The notes under the pieces are model-generated. The model searched no databases. It was given only the letters and a program-made list of their open reading frames with translations, and was not told the origin of the DNA. The position numbers and the translations under genes were made by a program. From Tetrahymena thermophila SB210 (taxonomy: Eukaryota > Ciliophora > Oligohymenophorea > Hymenostomatida > Tetrahymenidae), in the NCBI RefSeq assembly GCF_000189635.1, contig NW_002476377.1, positions 248,001 through 312,000 of the forward strand: a stretch of DNA of 64,000 nt, written 5' to 3'. Of the stretch, positions 51,276 to 62,893 are shown in pieces (position 1 is the first letter of the stretch; each line of letters opens with the position of its first letter).

Positions 51276-52143
51276 GGAAACTTAAAATGAAATAATTTAA
51301 TTGATAAGCTTCGCTACTATTAAATAAATCTTAGCTTAGATATTTCAATCTATAATAATAATAATAACTATAAAAAAATAATAAAAAAATTTACTAATAA
51401 AAAATTTAAATATTTTAATTCATTATTTGCTTTGAATTATTATCACTCGTAAATCAAGAAATAAAAAATAAATAAATAAATGAGTGAAATGTTTCTAGCG
51501 GGATTAATAATTTAGCATACATACATACTTTAAGCATTTAAGACAAATAAATAAATAATAAGTAAAAAACAAACTAATTGAATGAAAGAATAAACGAAAA
51601 AACTATAAATAAACTATACATAAATACATATTCAAAAATATTATTTAAACCCTTAATATATTATTGTTAATTAAAACTTTTCAAATTTTGTCTGTAAATC
51701 TCTTTATTTTATTCTACATAAATCACTTTAAAATAATTTAAAATTATCATAAATTAATTACTTACTATGTATCTTTTAAAATTAATTAGTAATTTTTAAT
51801 ATCCAGCCAACCAAATATTCTTTTGAATATTGTAAATTTTACAATATTTTAAATTTTACTTCATTTTTTGAAAATACTGTTTAATAGGGTGTTTACATTA
51901 AAAATATAGGGCTTAACATATTGATTTATAAATATTTTTGTTAGTCTCAATAACTTAACTTTATCTATCTACTTTACTTAACTTTTTGTACGCCCTAAAA
52001 AAGAAAAATTTGTTACTCTTCATTTCAAGCCATAGGGAAAAGAGTATTAAAATTTATCTATGTTAATTTTAATTTGACTTTAGCAAAAATTATAATAAAA
52101 TTTTAAATAATTAAATTAAAAAAATTGAAAACTTTGTAACAAA
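51276..52143. other. AT-rich intergenic region
   Basis: About 870 bp between RRN3 and the four-TM gene (both +). It contains a patch rich in TAAATAAATAAA near 51460-51600. No gene was seen. Confidence 0.6.
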
Positions 52144-52860
52144 ATGGATTAAAACTAGCAATTGCTCTCTACAAATGAAAACTCAAAATTAAGTTTTGAG
52201 TAATTTATTAAAGAAAAGTATTGCTGCTGCAATATTTTTAAAATTTTTATTGGAGTTGCAAATATTATATGCGCTTTGATTGTAGGCATTTCTTTTGCCT
52301 CTATGAAATCAGCTTGTAAGGATGGAGGATCAATTGCAGGTGCTGTAATTTGTTTTTTATCTATCCCTTTAGTTGCAGGTGCTCTGTTTTACAATTAAAA
52401 GAAAAACCCTTCATGTGCTACGTCTTTTTTTATAATAGCAGGTGTAGGAGCTACATGTTTAATAGGTTTAGTAATATGTGTTTCTACAGTTGGCTACAAT
52501 TATGATCTGAAAGTGGTTTGCAATTATCAAATATGCTAAAATAATGAAGAGCCTATTTATGGACCAGCTAGATTAGTTATAGATGTAGAAACTGATAGTT
52601 CATTCTCATGCACATCTGCATCAGAGCAAAGTATTCTAAATGAAGTCTAAAAAGTGTATTTATATGAGTGCAATAGTTGCGATAAGGATAATATTGTAAT
52701 TTAAAATGCTAGAACTTATCTAATTTTATCTCTCTTCCCAACTATATTAATAGCCGTAATCACAATAAATACTTTGTCATTCACACCAGTGTTCAAAAAA
52801 ATTATTAATGACAAATACTCAAAATATTTATAGAGCTAAAATAATCCATTAAGTTAATGA
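52144..52860 (+). CDS. Four-transmembrane (tetraspan) membrane protein
   Basis: Single exon, 238 residues, from ATG 52144 (MDQNQQLLSTNENSKLSF) to TGA 52858-52860. A cytoplasmic start with EKYCCCNIFKIF (Cys cluster, possible palmitoylation) leads to TM1 (GVANIICALIVGISFA), TM2 (GAVICFLSIPLVAGALF), TM3 (FFIIAGVGATCLIGLVIC), a roughly 90-residue loop with several cysteines (CNYQICQ, FSCTSAS, YECNSCDKD), and TM4 (YLILSLFPTILIAVITI). The layout is tetraspanin-like, but the CCG motif of true tetraspanins is absent from the loop. No family assignment is made. Confidence 0.78.
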
Positions 52861-54517
52861 TTTACACAATAAATACACTTAATTAAAAGCAAAGAGTTTG
52901 TATTTTTAGAAGTATGAATTTTTTAATATTTTGTGTTATTTTTGTTTTATACTTATTATATTGTGACCTAGTTATTAATTTAGTAATTTTTAAAATTTTT
53001 TTGTAGAAGGAGGTTATATATAATATTGAAGAAAATAAATTTAATTATGAGAAGATATATTTTTTATATCAAATTCAATCTGGAATTTTATTAATTTAAT
53101 AAAACTGATTAATCTTAGTTAATTAATCTAAATTATTGTAAAATAATATATTTATAAATTTATTTATTATTATTTTTTTAATATTTTTATGTTATTTATA
53201 TTTTACTAAAATGATTTCTACCTAATTAATTAAATCTGATAAACAAAATAATTTTTTTAAATATTTCTTTAAAATAAGCAATTTATTAATCAATCAAAAA
53301 ATAATTTTGGATAAATTTAAGTTTGAGTAAAATAATATTTTTTAGAATTATTTACTTAATTTAAATTAAAGTTGATTAATTTTTGAATATATTTATATTT
53401 TTGACCTTTTATATTTAAAAAGCACCTATCAATTCATAAAATTATTTTCAAAAAACTTTATTAAAAAATTAATCAATTAATTATTTTTGCAAAAAAGTAT
53501 TTATTTTTTATTTTTTACCTTATTAATTTTTGAATATATTTTATATAATTTGTCATTTATTTTTATAATAACACCTAATTAACTCAATCAAAATGATAAA
53601 AAAAATAATTTTCTAATGTGATTATTAAAAAATCTATTAATTATATTGTAAAATAATATATTTTTGATAATACTTACCTTACTAATTAATATTGAAAATA
53701 TTTATTATTATTTGCCTTTTATTTTTATAATAACACCAAATTAATTAAATTTTATAAAATAGATTATGAATAAAAATAAATTAATCAATTAATGAATTGT
53801 CTAAAATTAATTTACATTTTTGTAAAATAATTTTAAAATTTTTATGCAAAAGTAAACTAATTTTATTATATATATTATATATTTTTTTATAACACCATAT
53901 TAATTGACTTTTTAAGAAATAATTTACAAAAATATGTAAACTAAGTAAAAAATAGTTTAATTTTTAAAATAATTAATCAATTAAAAGTAAGAATTAATCA
54001 TTGTTAAAATGAAATAACTGTAAAAATATAAATGCATATCAATTATAATTATTTAAATTATGATTTAATTTATCTATAAAAAAATTAGAAGCCATTCAGC
54101 AAATAATCTAATGCAACTTTAATTTTTATTTTAATTCCCTTGTACTTCCTCATTCAACCAGATTAATTTTTCTCTGTTTGATTCTATTACAAATAAAACA
54201 ATAGATAGTTTTTTCTATTCTTAATTTATAATTTTTTTTTTACCCATCAAATAAATATTTTGTTTTGATTTTTACTTAAAAAAGTGGGATAAATAAGGAG
54301 ATCTATATTGATTGTTACATTAGTAGTAGCTTTAATTTTGTTATAGATTAAAGTGCTATTTGATTTTGGATTTAAGAGAGTTTTGTACTTTTGTTTTCTA
54401 AAAACTCACCTGCAATTTTTTTATATAATATAATTTGTTTTGTTTTGTTTGTTTGTTTATTTGTAAACTACTCATCAACTGACTGAGTAGATATTATTAT
54501 ATAATTTATTGCAACCA
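52861..54517. other. AT-rich convergent intergenic region
   Basis: About 1.66 kb between the 3' ends of the four-TM gene (+) and the phosphatase gene (-). It is dominated by degenerate repeats (53139-53960, listed separately). A short (GTTT)n run lies near 54430-54460. No coding sequence was seen. Confidence 0.6.
53139..53960. repeat. Degenerate tandem repeat, period about 145-210 bp, five copies
   Basis: Copies can be aligned on a motif TAACACC(T/A)AATTAATT: at about 53221 (CTACCTAATTAATTAAAT), 53430 (AGCACCTATCAATT), 53572 (TAACACCTAATTAACT), 53731 (TAACACCAAATTAATT) and 53893 (TAACACCATATTAATT). Several are preceded by TTTTGAATATATTTATA and a T-rich block, and followed by GTAAAATAATATATTT. 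The copies are strongly diverged, which suggests an old satellite-like array. Confidence 0.5.
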
Positions 54518-55165
54518 TCAAATATTAAGACCTACAGCCTCAGAAGGCTCTTAAGGTTCATATTCATCTACTTCTTCTTCTCTTTATTATTCTGATTAGT
54601 CAACTATATCTTCGTTTCCTTTTTCCTAACCTAAAGGCCGCTAAAGCTCGGTGCTCTTTTTCCCTTTTTTGTGCGTCTAATCTTATTTTTTTGCTAAACC
54701 TAGTTCTTTTTCATACATTTTGAGCTGATTAACAAAACCTTTATTAGGTTGCACAACATTACGGATTCTCTTTATGTGACTATAAGAACGATCATAGTTC
54801 CATTTTAAACACTTCATCAAGAAAGCTATAACTATTGTTGCGCTTCTTGAAGCGCCTTAATGACAGTGAACAAGCACATTTTATTTTTATTCTAAAATCT
54901 TTTCTTTTAAAAATAGTGTTGCTTGCTTAAAGAATTATTTAATATCTGCTGTAGGCGTGTCATAGATTTCAAATTTAATGTGATCGTCAACAATACTTCT
55001 ATTTAAGCCAGGAGGTGTCAACTTAGCACCAACAGTCATTAAATATCTGATTTTATGCTCTCTGAGTAGATCATAGTCTTTAGCCCACTCTAAGTTAGAC
55101 AAGTACAAACCTCCTCTTTCATGATTAGGTTCTAAAATGCAGTGTCCAGATTTTCCTAGATACAT
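54518..55165 (-). CDS. Dual-specificity protein phosphatase
   Basis: Single exon, about 215 residues, from ATG 55165-55163 (MYLGKSGHCILEPNHERGG) to TGA 54520-54518. It shows the typical DUSP layout: GLYLSNLEWAKDYDLL, then IRYLMTVGAKL, and an acidic segment FEIYDTPTADIKQF, where the Asp of DTP is a candidate general acid. The catalytic loop is VLVHCHQGASRSATIV (about 54870-54825), matching HC-x5-R with Cys nucleophile and phosphate-binding Arg. The AYxMxxxx equivalent is FLMKCLKWNYDRSYSHI, followed by VQPNKGFVNQLKMYE. A Lys/Glu-rich C-terminus follows. Substrate unknown. Confidence 0.93.
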
Positions 55166-56220
55166 TATTTTTAATTTAAAACAAACTTTTTAATAAAGCA
55201 AATAAGAAGTTTTGTATGTTTGTTTGATGATTAATTAATTGTATTTTTTCTTTTAATAATTAATCAATTATTAAAACAAAAATGTGCACCTCATTTAAAA
55301 CTATAATTTCAAATATGCTTTTTCTTTAATGAAAAAATAATCAATAGAAATAGATTGATAAAAGTTCTTTTTCGAAAGTAATTATAAAGAACTTTAATGA
55401 ATAGTAAAATTCTTTTTTAAAGAGAGAAAAGTCTTATTTTTTTCAAGCTTAAAATATATTTATATTAGAAATCGATTGCTAGTTGAAAATGAGTATGAAA
55501 TGTACATTTATATCTGTATTCTAATAATAAATTAAATCAATAACGTACTTATTTTTTATATTTTTGCAATCTTTTTTAAGATGAGTTTATGAAATTCTTT
55601 AATTAACTTATATTTATATGTATGTATGTATGTAATTCACACAAAATATAAAAGCTAAGGCAATAATATATTATTTTATTTAAAAATTTTAATTTATAAT
55701 GATCTTGTAAGCAGGGTTTATCTGTACCATAACAAAATAGAGAAAGTTCATCACTTTTCTATGATATCTTAATATATTATTTGTAATTAAAAATTAAAAT
55801 GTATTAAAAGAAATTTTTCATTGATTAAACATTTTGACAGGGTCTATCTGCACCTTAAGTGAGCAGAGGAAGTTCACAACTTCTCTTTGATTATCAAATT
55901 GTTAGTATACTTATGATTGTCTAATTAATTATATATTATTATTGTAAGGAAATTCTAATTAATAGTTAAATTTAAGAAATGATAAATATCTTTTAATTTT
56001 GTAAAGGAGAAAAATTGAAATTATTATATTTTTAATTAAGAAAGGGAAATTTCAATATTCATCAGTATAAACATTATTATTGTATACGAGAATATCGCTT
56101 AGGTAATTAAATAGAGCTATTTTTATTAAATTATATTTAATTAAATATAAAATTTAGAAAAGATATTAATTAAATAATAAAAAAATTGAAATCAATAAAA
56201 AAAAAATACAAATTCTAATA
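55166..56220. other. Divergent intergenic region with duplicated hairpin element
   Basis: About 1.05 kb between the starts of the phosphatase (-) and pepsin-like (+) genes. A (TATG)n microsatellite lies at about 55617-55634. Two copies of a hairpin-bearing element are at about 55706-55770 and 55838-55905. The rest is AT-rich. Confidence 0.6.
55706..55905. ncRNA. Duplicated hairpin element, candidate structured RNA
   Basis: Copy 1 (about 55710-55770) reads CAGGGTTTATCTGTACC...AGAGAAAGTTCATCACTTTTCT. Copy 2 (about 55838-55897) reads CAGGGTCTATCTGCACC...AGAGGAAGTTCACAACTTCTCT. In each, AGAG(A/G)AAGT pairs with ACTT(T/C)TCT as an 8-bp stem with one bulge. The fourth pair changes from G-T in copy 1 to G-C in copy 2, so the stem is kept although the sequence changes. 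The leading GGT(T/C)TATCTG(T/C)ACC is also shared. It may be a structured RNA, a UTR element, or a duplicated protein-binding site. No known RNA family is recognised. Confidence 0.35.
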
Positions 56221-57258
56221 ATGGTAGCAAAAAACAGCTTTATTGGACTTTTTATTTTTTTAAGCTTAATTGTAAGTACACAGGCCTCACTTTCAATCCC
56301 TTTATATTATAAAAATATTTCAATTAAATATAGTATGGGAAAATGTGCCGCTTTTTTATCTGTCTTAATAGATTCTTCTCATTCTCTCTGTAATAATAAC
56401 ATTTATCTAAACGGTTAAACATAATAATGTGGAGTTGTATAATTACCTGGTTCCTAAAATTCAGTTGCTAACCTTCAATTTAACAATTTTGAAGCCACAG
56501 TCGTTTTTTCAACTAAATATTTATCTACATCTAGCGATAGCGAGAATTTATGCTTTGGAAATGCTCAATAAGAACAATTATCATTTGTGAAGTAGCTACA
56601 ATAATAAAGATTGATTTCTTAATAAAGAGTCTACATTACTTTATTCGATAGATACCTTTAATAAGACCCTCCATCTAGCATTATTGGATACATTAACTTA
56701 GAAGAACCAAATCCAGACTATATCAAATAAGGTTCTAGCTTTGTAAAGATATTAACTTCTGACAGTCCATTTTTATTTCAATTAAATGGATAAATTACAT
56801 TTTTTGATTAATTAATTAGCGTCGCAAGCAATAAAATCTAATTAAAATTCCCTAATTAGGTAGATAATTAATTTGACTAAGCTACATGTGACTAGGTATT
56901 TAAAATTTTATAATAAAACAATTTTAATGTTATAAAAGATAGTGGTAAGTACTATTTGCTTTATATTTAAGGCTTAGGACCTATTAAAATTGCATTGTAA
57001 ACTGAAAATAATAATCCTTACATATTATCTATAGACCCTTCTTAATATATTGAAGAAATTATAAAAGGATATTATAGGTTGAGGATCTAATGTGGCAATT
57101 CTTTTTGGCTCTCTTAGAGTGTTTTAACTTCATACTATGTTGGATGGGATCTAGAAACTCAAAGTACCTATATTGCAGAAAGAGTTGAAGGTTTAAATCC
57201 TTAATATGCAGCTTAAGATGCTTAAAGTTCTTCTAATTTGAGAAGTTTAAATATTTGA
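56221..57258 (+). CDS. Secreted pepsin-like protein with degenerate catalytic sites
   Basis: Single exon, 345 residues, ATG 56221 to TGA 57256-57258. A signal peptide is clear (MVAKNSFIGLFIFLSLIVST, cut near QA). The fold is suggested by an N-lobe segment ISIKYSMGKCAAFLSVLIDS, by DPPSSIIGYINLEE (in the position of the family's DGILGLG), and by the C-terminal segment SQSVLTSYYVGWDLETQ, which mirrors GDxFLRxYYxVFD of A1 aspartic peptidases. The first catalytic motif, normally DTGSS, is DSSHS. The second, normally DTG or DSG, is not evident (FFDQLIS is the best candidate). It is therefore probably a non-catalytic pepsin homologue. The family call is an inference from pattern only. Confidence 0.6.
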
Positions 57259-58354
57259 AATAGAAAATAATTATATAAATTTTACAAGGACCCTGTTTTT
57301 TCTTATTGTTAAAATCAATATACTGTATTTCCTCAACAACTAATACCAATCGCATCCCTTATTTTTTACCATTTTATTTGGTAATAAATAGAAATATAAT
57401 ATTGTTAAAATTAAAATTTTTTTATTATTAATTGTTGTGAATTTATAAGGTGTATAATCTGTTATGAAGAGTAAAGAATATAAAATTTAGAAAGAATATT
57501 ATAAACTGTCATCAAATAGAAGAATTTTAAATTTATTTGTATATTTGATAAAATTTAATAAAAAACTATCAATAGCATTCACTAGTAATGTTATAATAAT
57601 TTATAATGAACAAATCCTTATTTAATTAGAAGTATTAAATAAATAAAAAATAAATAAATTTTGTTTCAACTTGTTAAAAACAAAAATGTTTAGAATTAAA
57701 AAGATGTTAGTATCAATCAAAATATTTTAAAAATAAAAGATAAAAACTAATTTGTAAAAATAACTTATTCTTATTTTAATCTAAAATGAGTTTTAATATA
57801 AAACTTTAAGGAGATACCAAATATATAAATTAAATAAACTAAAATATTATTAACTAATTAAATTCAAAGGCAAATTAATTATTTTTCATAAATAAATTTA
57901 ATAAATGATTAATTTAAATCAAAAAGTAGAAATTTTTTTATTTATTTATTCATTAAATTTATGTCAGTATTCACTTATGAAAAATATTTTTAATTTTCAT
58001 TCTTAATTAATTAATTTTTTACTAATAATGATGACTTTTAGATAATTAACAAAATATTGATAAATAAAAAAGTTAAAACATACATAAAAAATGCATTTTA
58101 TAGGATGATTAGAAAAAATTTATTAATCAATATGAAATTCATATAATATTAGCTTGTGAGAGCACTCTAATTCCCTTAATATAATTAAATATTCTTTTGT
58201 TTGTTTTTATAGAGAAAATAAAAAAATTGATGAAAAAATCTTAAATATTCTAATTAAGATAATTTAAATTATTCATTGATAAATTGATAATAGCGCTTAT
58301 TTATATTAAATACATTATTAATTAAATTAATTTGCAAAGATTTCACAACAAATT
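57259..58354. other. AT-rich intergenic region
   Basis: About 1.1 kb between two plus-strand genes. The first 150 bp are slightly less AT-rich (3' UTR of the pepsin-like gene). The rest is A/T tracts and should include the kinase promoter. No gene was seen. Confidence 0.6.
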
Positions 58355-61006
58355 ATGTTTTTCCTTAAGAATTTCGAAGGTCTTATCCTTCAAGATAAGT
58401 ATCTATTTAACAAGTAAATAGGTAGAGGAAATTAAGGGGCAATATACTTGGCAACTGTGCTAAATTAGAAACCAGTCATTTAGGGGGAAGAGTAAGCTTA
58501 AGTAGCTATAAAAGTAGTCTAGCATTAAGCCCTTAAAGCTAAAGAAAAAGAACTACTTTAAAATGAAATTTAAGCTCTTAAAGAAATAGACTCCAACTAT
58601 GTTGTCAAGTGCATAGAATGCTTAAATGATCAAGAAAACACTTATATAGTGTTAGAATACTGTTAATATGGCTCTTTAGAAGAATATTTGAGAAAGAATT
58701 CCTTTAAATTTATCTCTGAAAGGTTTTTAAAGGATTACTTTAAATAAATATTGTTTGGACTTCAAGAGTTACATTCTAAAAGAATTCTTCATCGCGATAT
58801 TAAGTTGAGCAATATTTTAGTAAAAAATGCAAAAGAATTTAAGATAGCCGATTTAGGATTTTGTAAAAAACTTGCAGAAGATCAAAACATATGTCAGACT
58901 GTATTAGGTATTTATTTATTTATTTTGGCTATTTATAATTGATAAGATATTCATAAAAATAATTTTATTTTTAAAGGAACAAAAATGTATATGGCTCCTG
59001 AGCTCTTAAAAATGGAGAAATATGGGATAGAAGCTGAATTATTTAGCGTGGGTGTCCTATTCTACTTGTTAAGCTAAGGAAGGTTTCCCTTCGAAGCAAA
59101 TAGCCCACCTTAGCTTTTAAAGGCTATTGAGAATTAATAATTAAAATTCGATGACATATCTAATGAGCTATAGGATTTACTTAGAAAAATGCTTAAGTAT
59201 GAACCAAAAGAAAGAATTTAATTCAAAGACATATTTAATTAACCCTTTTTCTAAGAAGAAGATGATGTCCTATTTATGAACTCCTCTCATTGTGAAAGCG
59301 AAGACATAAAATTAAAAGTGGAAAATCATATTAAGGTTTATACTTAAATTGAAAATTAAATAAAACCTATTCCTCTTGATGAAGAGAGTGAGGTCGCAGA
59401 GCAAATTAAATAAGTTAATAAACCTAATGAATAACCACGTGAATTTGGTTTAGTACCTCTCAGTTTCTAACCTCCTGAGATAAATAACATTTAGAATCCT
59501 ATGAATTAGTAACCCAACAATAATTAATTTAGAGCTTTCTCTAACTAAGGCAATCCTCTCCAGGATGATCAAAATAAACAGGTGTAAAATCAAAATAAAA
59601 ATTTATATCCATAGTTAAATAATGTGAATAGCTAGAGTCAATAACAAAACTAAGCGAACAACTTTTTTAATTTAAATTAATAGCCTAACAACTTTGTTCC
59701 TTTTTAGAGACTGTCTCTATAATAACAATTAAATAACCCTGTAAATTAAAATAATTAGAGTGATGCAACATAGTAGTAGTAAAATCAGCAATAGTAACAG
59801 CAATTCTAGAATTAATATAGAACAGGAAATAACAACAATAATAACAATTTGGCTCCAAATTAAATTCCAAATATAGCAGGGTAAAATTAAATCTAAAATA
59901 TAAATAATAATTAGATAAATATGATGAATCAAATGCCTTAGTAAAATGACATTCTAAAAAAGTCATCATAGTACTAATTCTAATAAGGAAATCAGATAAA
60001 TGAGTTGTAATAAAAGAATAAATAGATTTGTGACGCTTTAATGAAAAAAGCTGAAGATATTTAGGAGAACTATCTTTATCTTTTCCTAGCTATGAGAAAT
60101 TTGGCTTATTTGAGTGGAAAATGTCTTGAATTTAAAGTACCTTTCTAATCATATATAGGAGCTTCACTATTCATTCTCAAATAGAAGTGCTTTAATATGA
60201 ATAAAAATCTCTAAACTTTAGTTGAATCCTAAGAATACCAACCTTTGAGAGAACTTAATCCTTAGCAATATAGGAAATTAGTAAAAAATATTGAGAATAA
60301 TAAGCAAGAAATTGATGTCTTTGATTTCATAGCAGACGATGAATATAGCTAAGTTAAAAACTGTATCTATCCTATATTCTAAGAATTTATCAAAGATTAT
60401 GTTAAGAATATTAATAGGATGTTTGATACTGCTTATAATAATGATTTGCGTGCTGTTCTTATTGATATGCTACTGGATGTATTAACTCCAGCCAAAGTAA
60501 CCTCTAATCATACAGAATTAAATTACAATCAAAAGGACGAATTAAATAAGCTCATTAGAAACTGCTGTATTTATTTGATTATTTCTATTCACGTAGGTAA
60601 ATATTTACTCGTTTTTTCCATTTGAATAATTTATCAAAATTTTATTGAATTATTTTATAAAATAACTTTTATAATAGATGATGCAAACGTTAACATTTAA
60701 GAACTTGAGCAGCAATTAAGAAGGGACAACAATAATTACAAGTAACAAATTTGTGATTAACTCAAGAGACTAATAGAATAAGTTGATGACTCTTTGTTAA
60801 TTAAAGACATATAATCATAATAAGATGATTAATAATCAAGATATGATTAATATTTGAAAGAACAATATGAAAAATATAATGATGAAGTCGATGATTATGA
60901 AGATTTTGATCAAAATGATGACGAAATTACATTCCCTCTTAAGAAGCAGTTTTAAAGAAGATTGGAAGAAGCAAAAAAATAAATTAATAAATAAGGTTTA
61001 AATTGA
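58355..61006 (+). CDS. ULK/Atg1-like Ser/Thr protein kinase
   Basis: The start at 58355 (MFFLKNFEGLILQDKYLFNK) leads directly into the kinase domain: IGRGNQGAIYLA (Gly loop), VAIKVV (ATP Lys), NEIQALKEI (helix-C Glu), YIVLEYCQYGSLEEYL (hinge), ILHRDIKLSNILV (catalytic loop), IADLGFCKKL (DLG in place of DFG), an intron at about 58907-58977, then GTKMYMAPELL and ELFSVGVLFYLL, where the usual Asp of DxWS is Glu. A Gln/Asn-rich linker of about 250 residues follows (59500-59990). A helical C-terminal domain (QKNKQICDALMKKAED to about 60590) may serve the role of the Atg1 C-terminal region. An intron at about 60599-60679 precedes an acidic C-terminus, TGA 61004-61006. About 830 residues. The ULK/Atg1 assignment rests on the kinase-domain resemblance. 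Confidence 0.8.
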
Positions 61007-61523
61007 ATCATTCATATAGTAAAAACACTATTAATATTAATTACTAATATTTTGTAAATTTCTTATGCTAAAAAATTAGATTATTAATTAATTATCAATT
61101 CATTTTTGTTTTTAAAAGGATATTTATTTGGCTAAATATCTATTTTAATTTATTTTTCATAATAAAGCAAAAAAAAAAAAATTATTAATGTAAAAGAAAT
61201 TTAATTAATCTATTTTTTTGATTAAAAAGATCCAGCTTAAAATATGTTTCTATGTACTTACATAATGTGTTTAAGATAAACAAAGTTTTTAAATAATAAA
61301 AATATGACTGATCCATTTTTTTGATTATGAAGATAAATTTAAAAACATTATTCTGCCAAAAAAAATTTTTTAAGAAACATGAACTTGTTATAAAATAACA
61401 TAGATTTAATAGTGTTTTTATTAAAAATATTTTGTATTCACCTTTAAGAGATTTTGTTTATTTACTTCCTTCTAAATTTTATTTTGCTTAATTTTATAAA
61501 AGAAATCAAACTATAACATAAGC
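61007..61523. other. AT-rich convergent intergenic region
   Basis: About 517 bp between the 3' ends of the kinase (+) and IPP isomerase (-) genes. No coding sequence or clear structure was seen. Confidence 0.6.
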
Positions 61524-62504
61524 TCAGAAGAAAGGTATTTGCTTATTGTCTTCATTTGTAAATCTTTTGTCTTTAATTAGACCATTTTCATAATCTTTCC
61601 ACCATTTTGATAATCTATTGTCAATTATTTTACGGAACCATGGAGTTGTTTTTTAACCCTATGATAATTTTAAAATATGTTTAATTAATTAATTATCTTT
61701 AATATTTATTTTTACTAAACTTTCTTTGTGTTTAAGGAATTCCTCCAAGTTCTTTAGATCAATCCATTCATATTCTTCTATTTCTTCAGGATTAGGAGAT
61801 ATTTCTGAAAGATTTTTTCTCATGAAGAATATGTAGTCAACTATAGTAAATATTTATTAAATATATGTTACATATGCTTTAATTATATTTAAGATATTAA
61901 ATTGAGCTTATACTTATAAGGTAAAATAATCATTCAAATTGTAAAAATTAATAAAATACGTTCATATTCACCCCAAACCTTATCAGAAGCTGACTTGTAA
62001 AGTAGTTTGTCTACTAAAGTAAGATCAGTAAGCTTGTCTATTTTTATGTTAAACTCAAAATCTAATCTTCTCTAAGCTGCAAGTTTAGTGCCTATTCAAA
62101 AATTGTAAATTCTTAATATTCCAATATTTATTAACAAAAAAAATACCTTCATGCTAATCTCTCTCATCAAATTAATCTAAAGGATGAGAGCAGCATGTGT
62201 TAGTCCAGTGATTGGGAAAAGTTATTTTTATTTGACTTCTTTTTTAAAGCAACAATTAACTCTTATCATTAAATAAAAATATGGAAAAAGCTCTGTGAGG
62301 TTTTGCCTCTTATGAGAAAATGTATTCGTTCAAATGAGCCTTTTTTTTATCAATCTAACCCACAACATCATCCTAATAGTTAACAAGGATAAGCTTTTAA
62401 GAAAGAGTTTATTCTTATGATTGATGCATAGCTTATGAAGCAGATTTAGAGGTAGTGCTAAACATGTATTTCAACTAAGCACGTTTTATTAGAGAGTTAA
62501 TCAT
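61524..62504 (-). CDS. IDI1: Isopentenyl-diphosphate delta-isomerase (type 1, Nudix fold)
   Basis: Interconverts isopentenyl and dimethylallyl diphosphate for isoprenoid synthesis. The start ATG 62504-62502 gives MINSLIKRAQLKYMFSTTSK, a Ser/Thr/basic N-terminus suggesting organelle import. Then come QDDVVGQIDKKKAHLNEY, HRAFSIFLFNDKSQLLLQKR and ITFPNHWTNTCCSHP, with the catalytic Cys of TNTCCSHP (about 62190). After an intron (about 62095-62145) come AAQRRLDFEFNI and VWGEYE, whose Glu is the second catalytic residue. Next is VDYIFFMRKN ... NPEEIEEYEWIDLKNLEEFL, and the last exon has TPWFRKIIDNRLSKWW, the family's C-terminal signature. Stop TGA 61526-61524. Three small introns. The gene is divergent from LTO1 across 389 bp. 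Confidence 0.95.
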
Positions 62505-62893
62505 TTTTATTATTTATTTTTTTTTTTTTGATGTAAAACTTAAAAAATTAAAAATCTAATTAAATATTATTTTTCAAAATTTAATATTAAATATCTTATT
62601 GACATACACACTTTAATAATATTATTAATTTAATTTTCTGCTTTAATAATATTATTAAAGCAATATCTTAGAATTCATCAATTTTCTACATTAAATTAAA
62701 TATTTATTATATTTCATCATTTTACAAATTTTTTGAATGTTAAAATTTAGAATAATGCTAAATATTACTTAATATTATTTATTAAATGCGATTTGTTTTT
62801 GGCTTTTTATTTTGATAAATAGAATTTCTTTTTCTATTAATTGCATATTTTAATCTATAGAAGTTTATCATACATAAATAATTTACTTTATAA
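62505..62893. other. Divergent promoter region between IDI1 and LTO1
   Basis: 389 bp of AT-rich sequence holding both starts' upstream regions. A near-duplicate TTTAATAATATTATTAA appears twice (about 62612-62628 and 62642-62658). No other motif was recognised. Confidence 0.55.

Noticed and set aside
59685-59969. Minus-strand frames of 67 and 94 codons
   Set aside because: Antisense to the Gln/Asn-rich linker of the plus-strand kinase gene.
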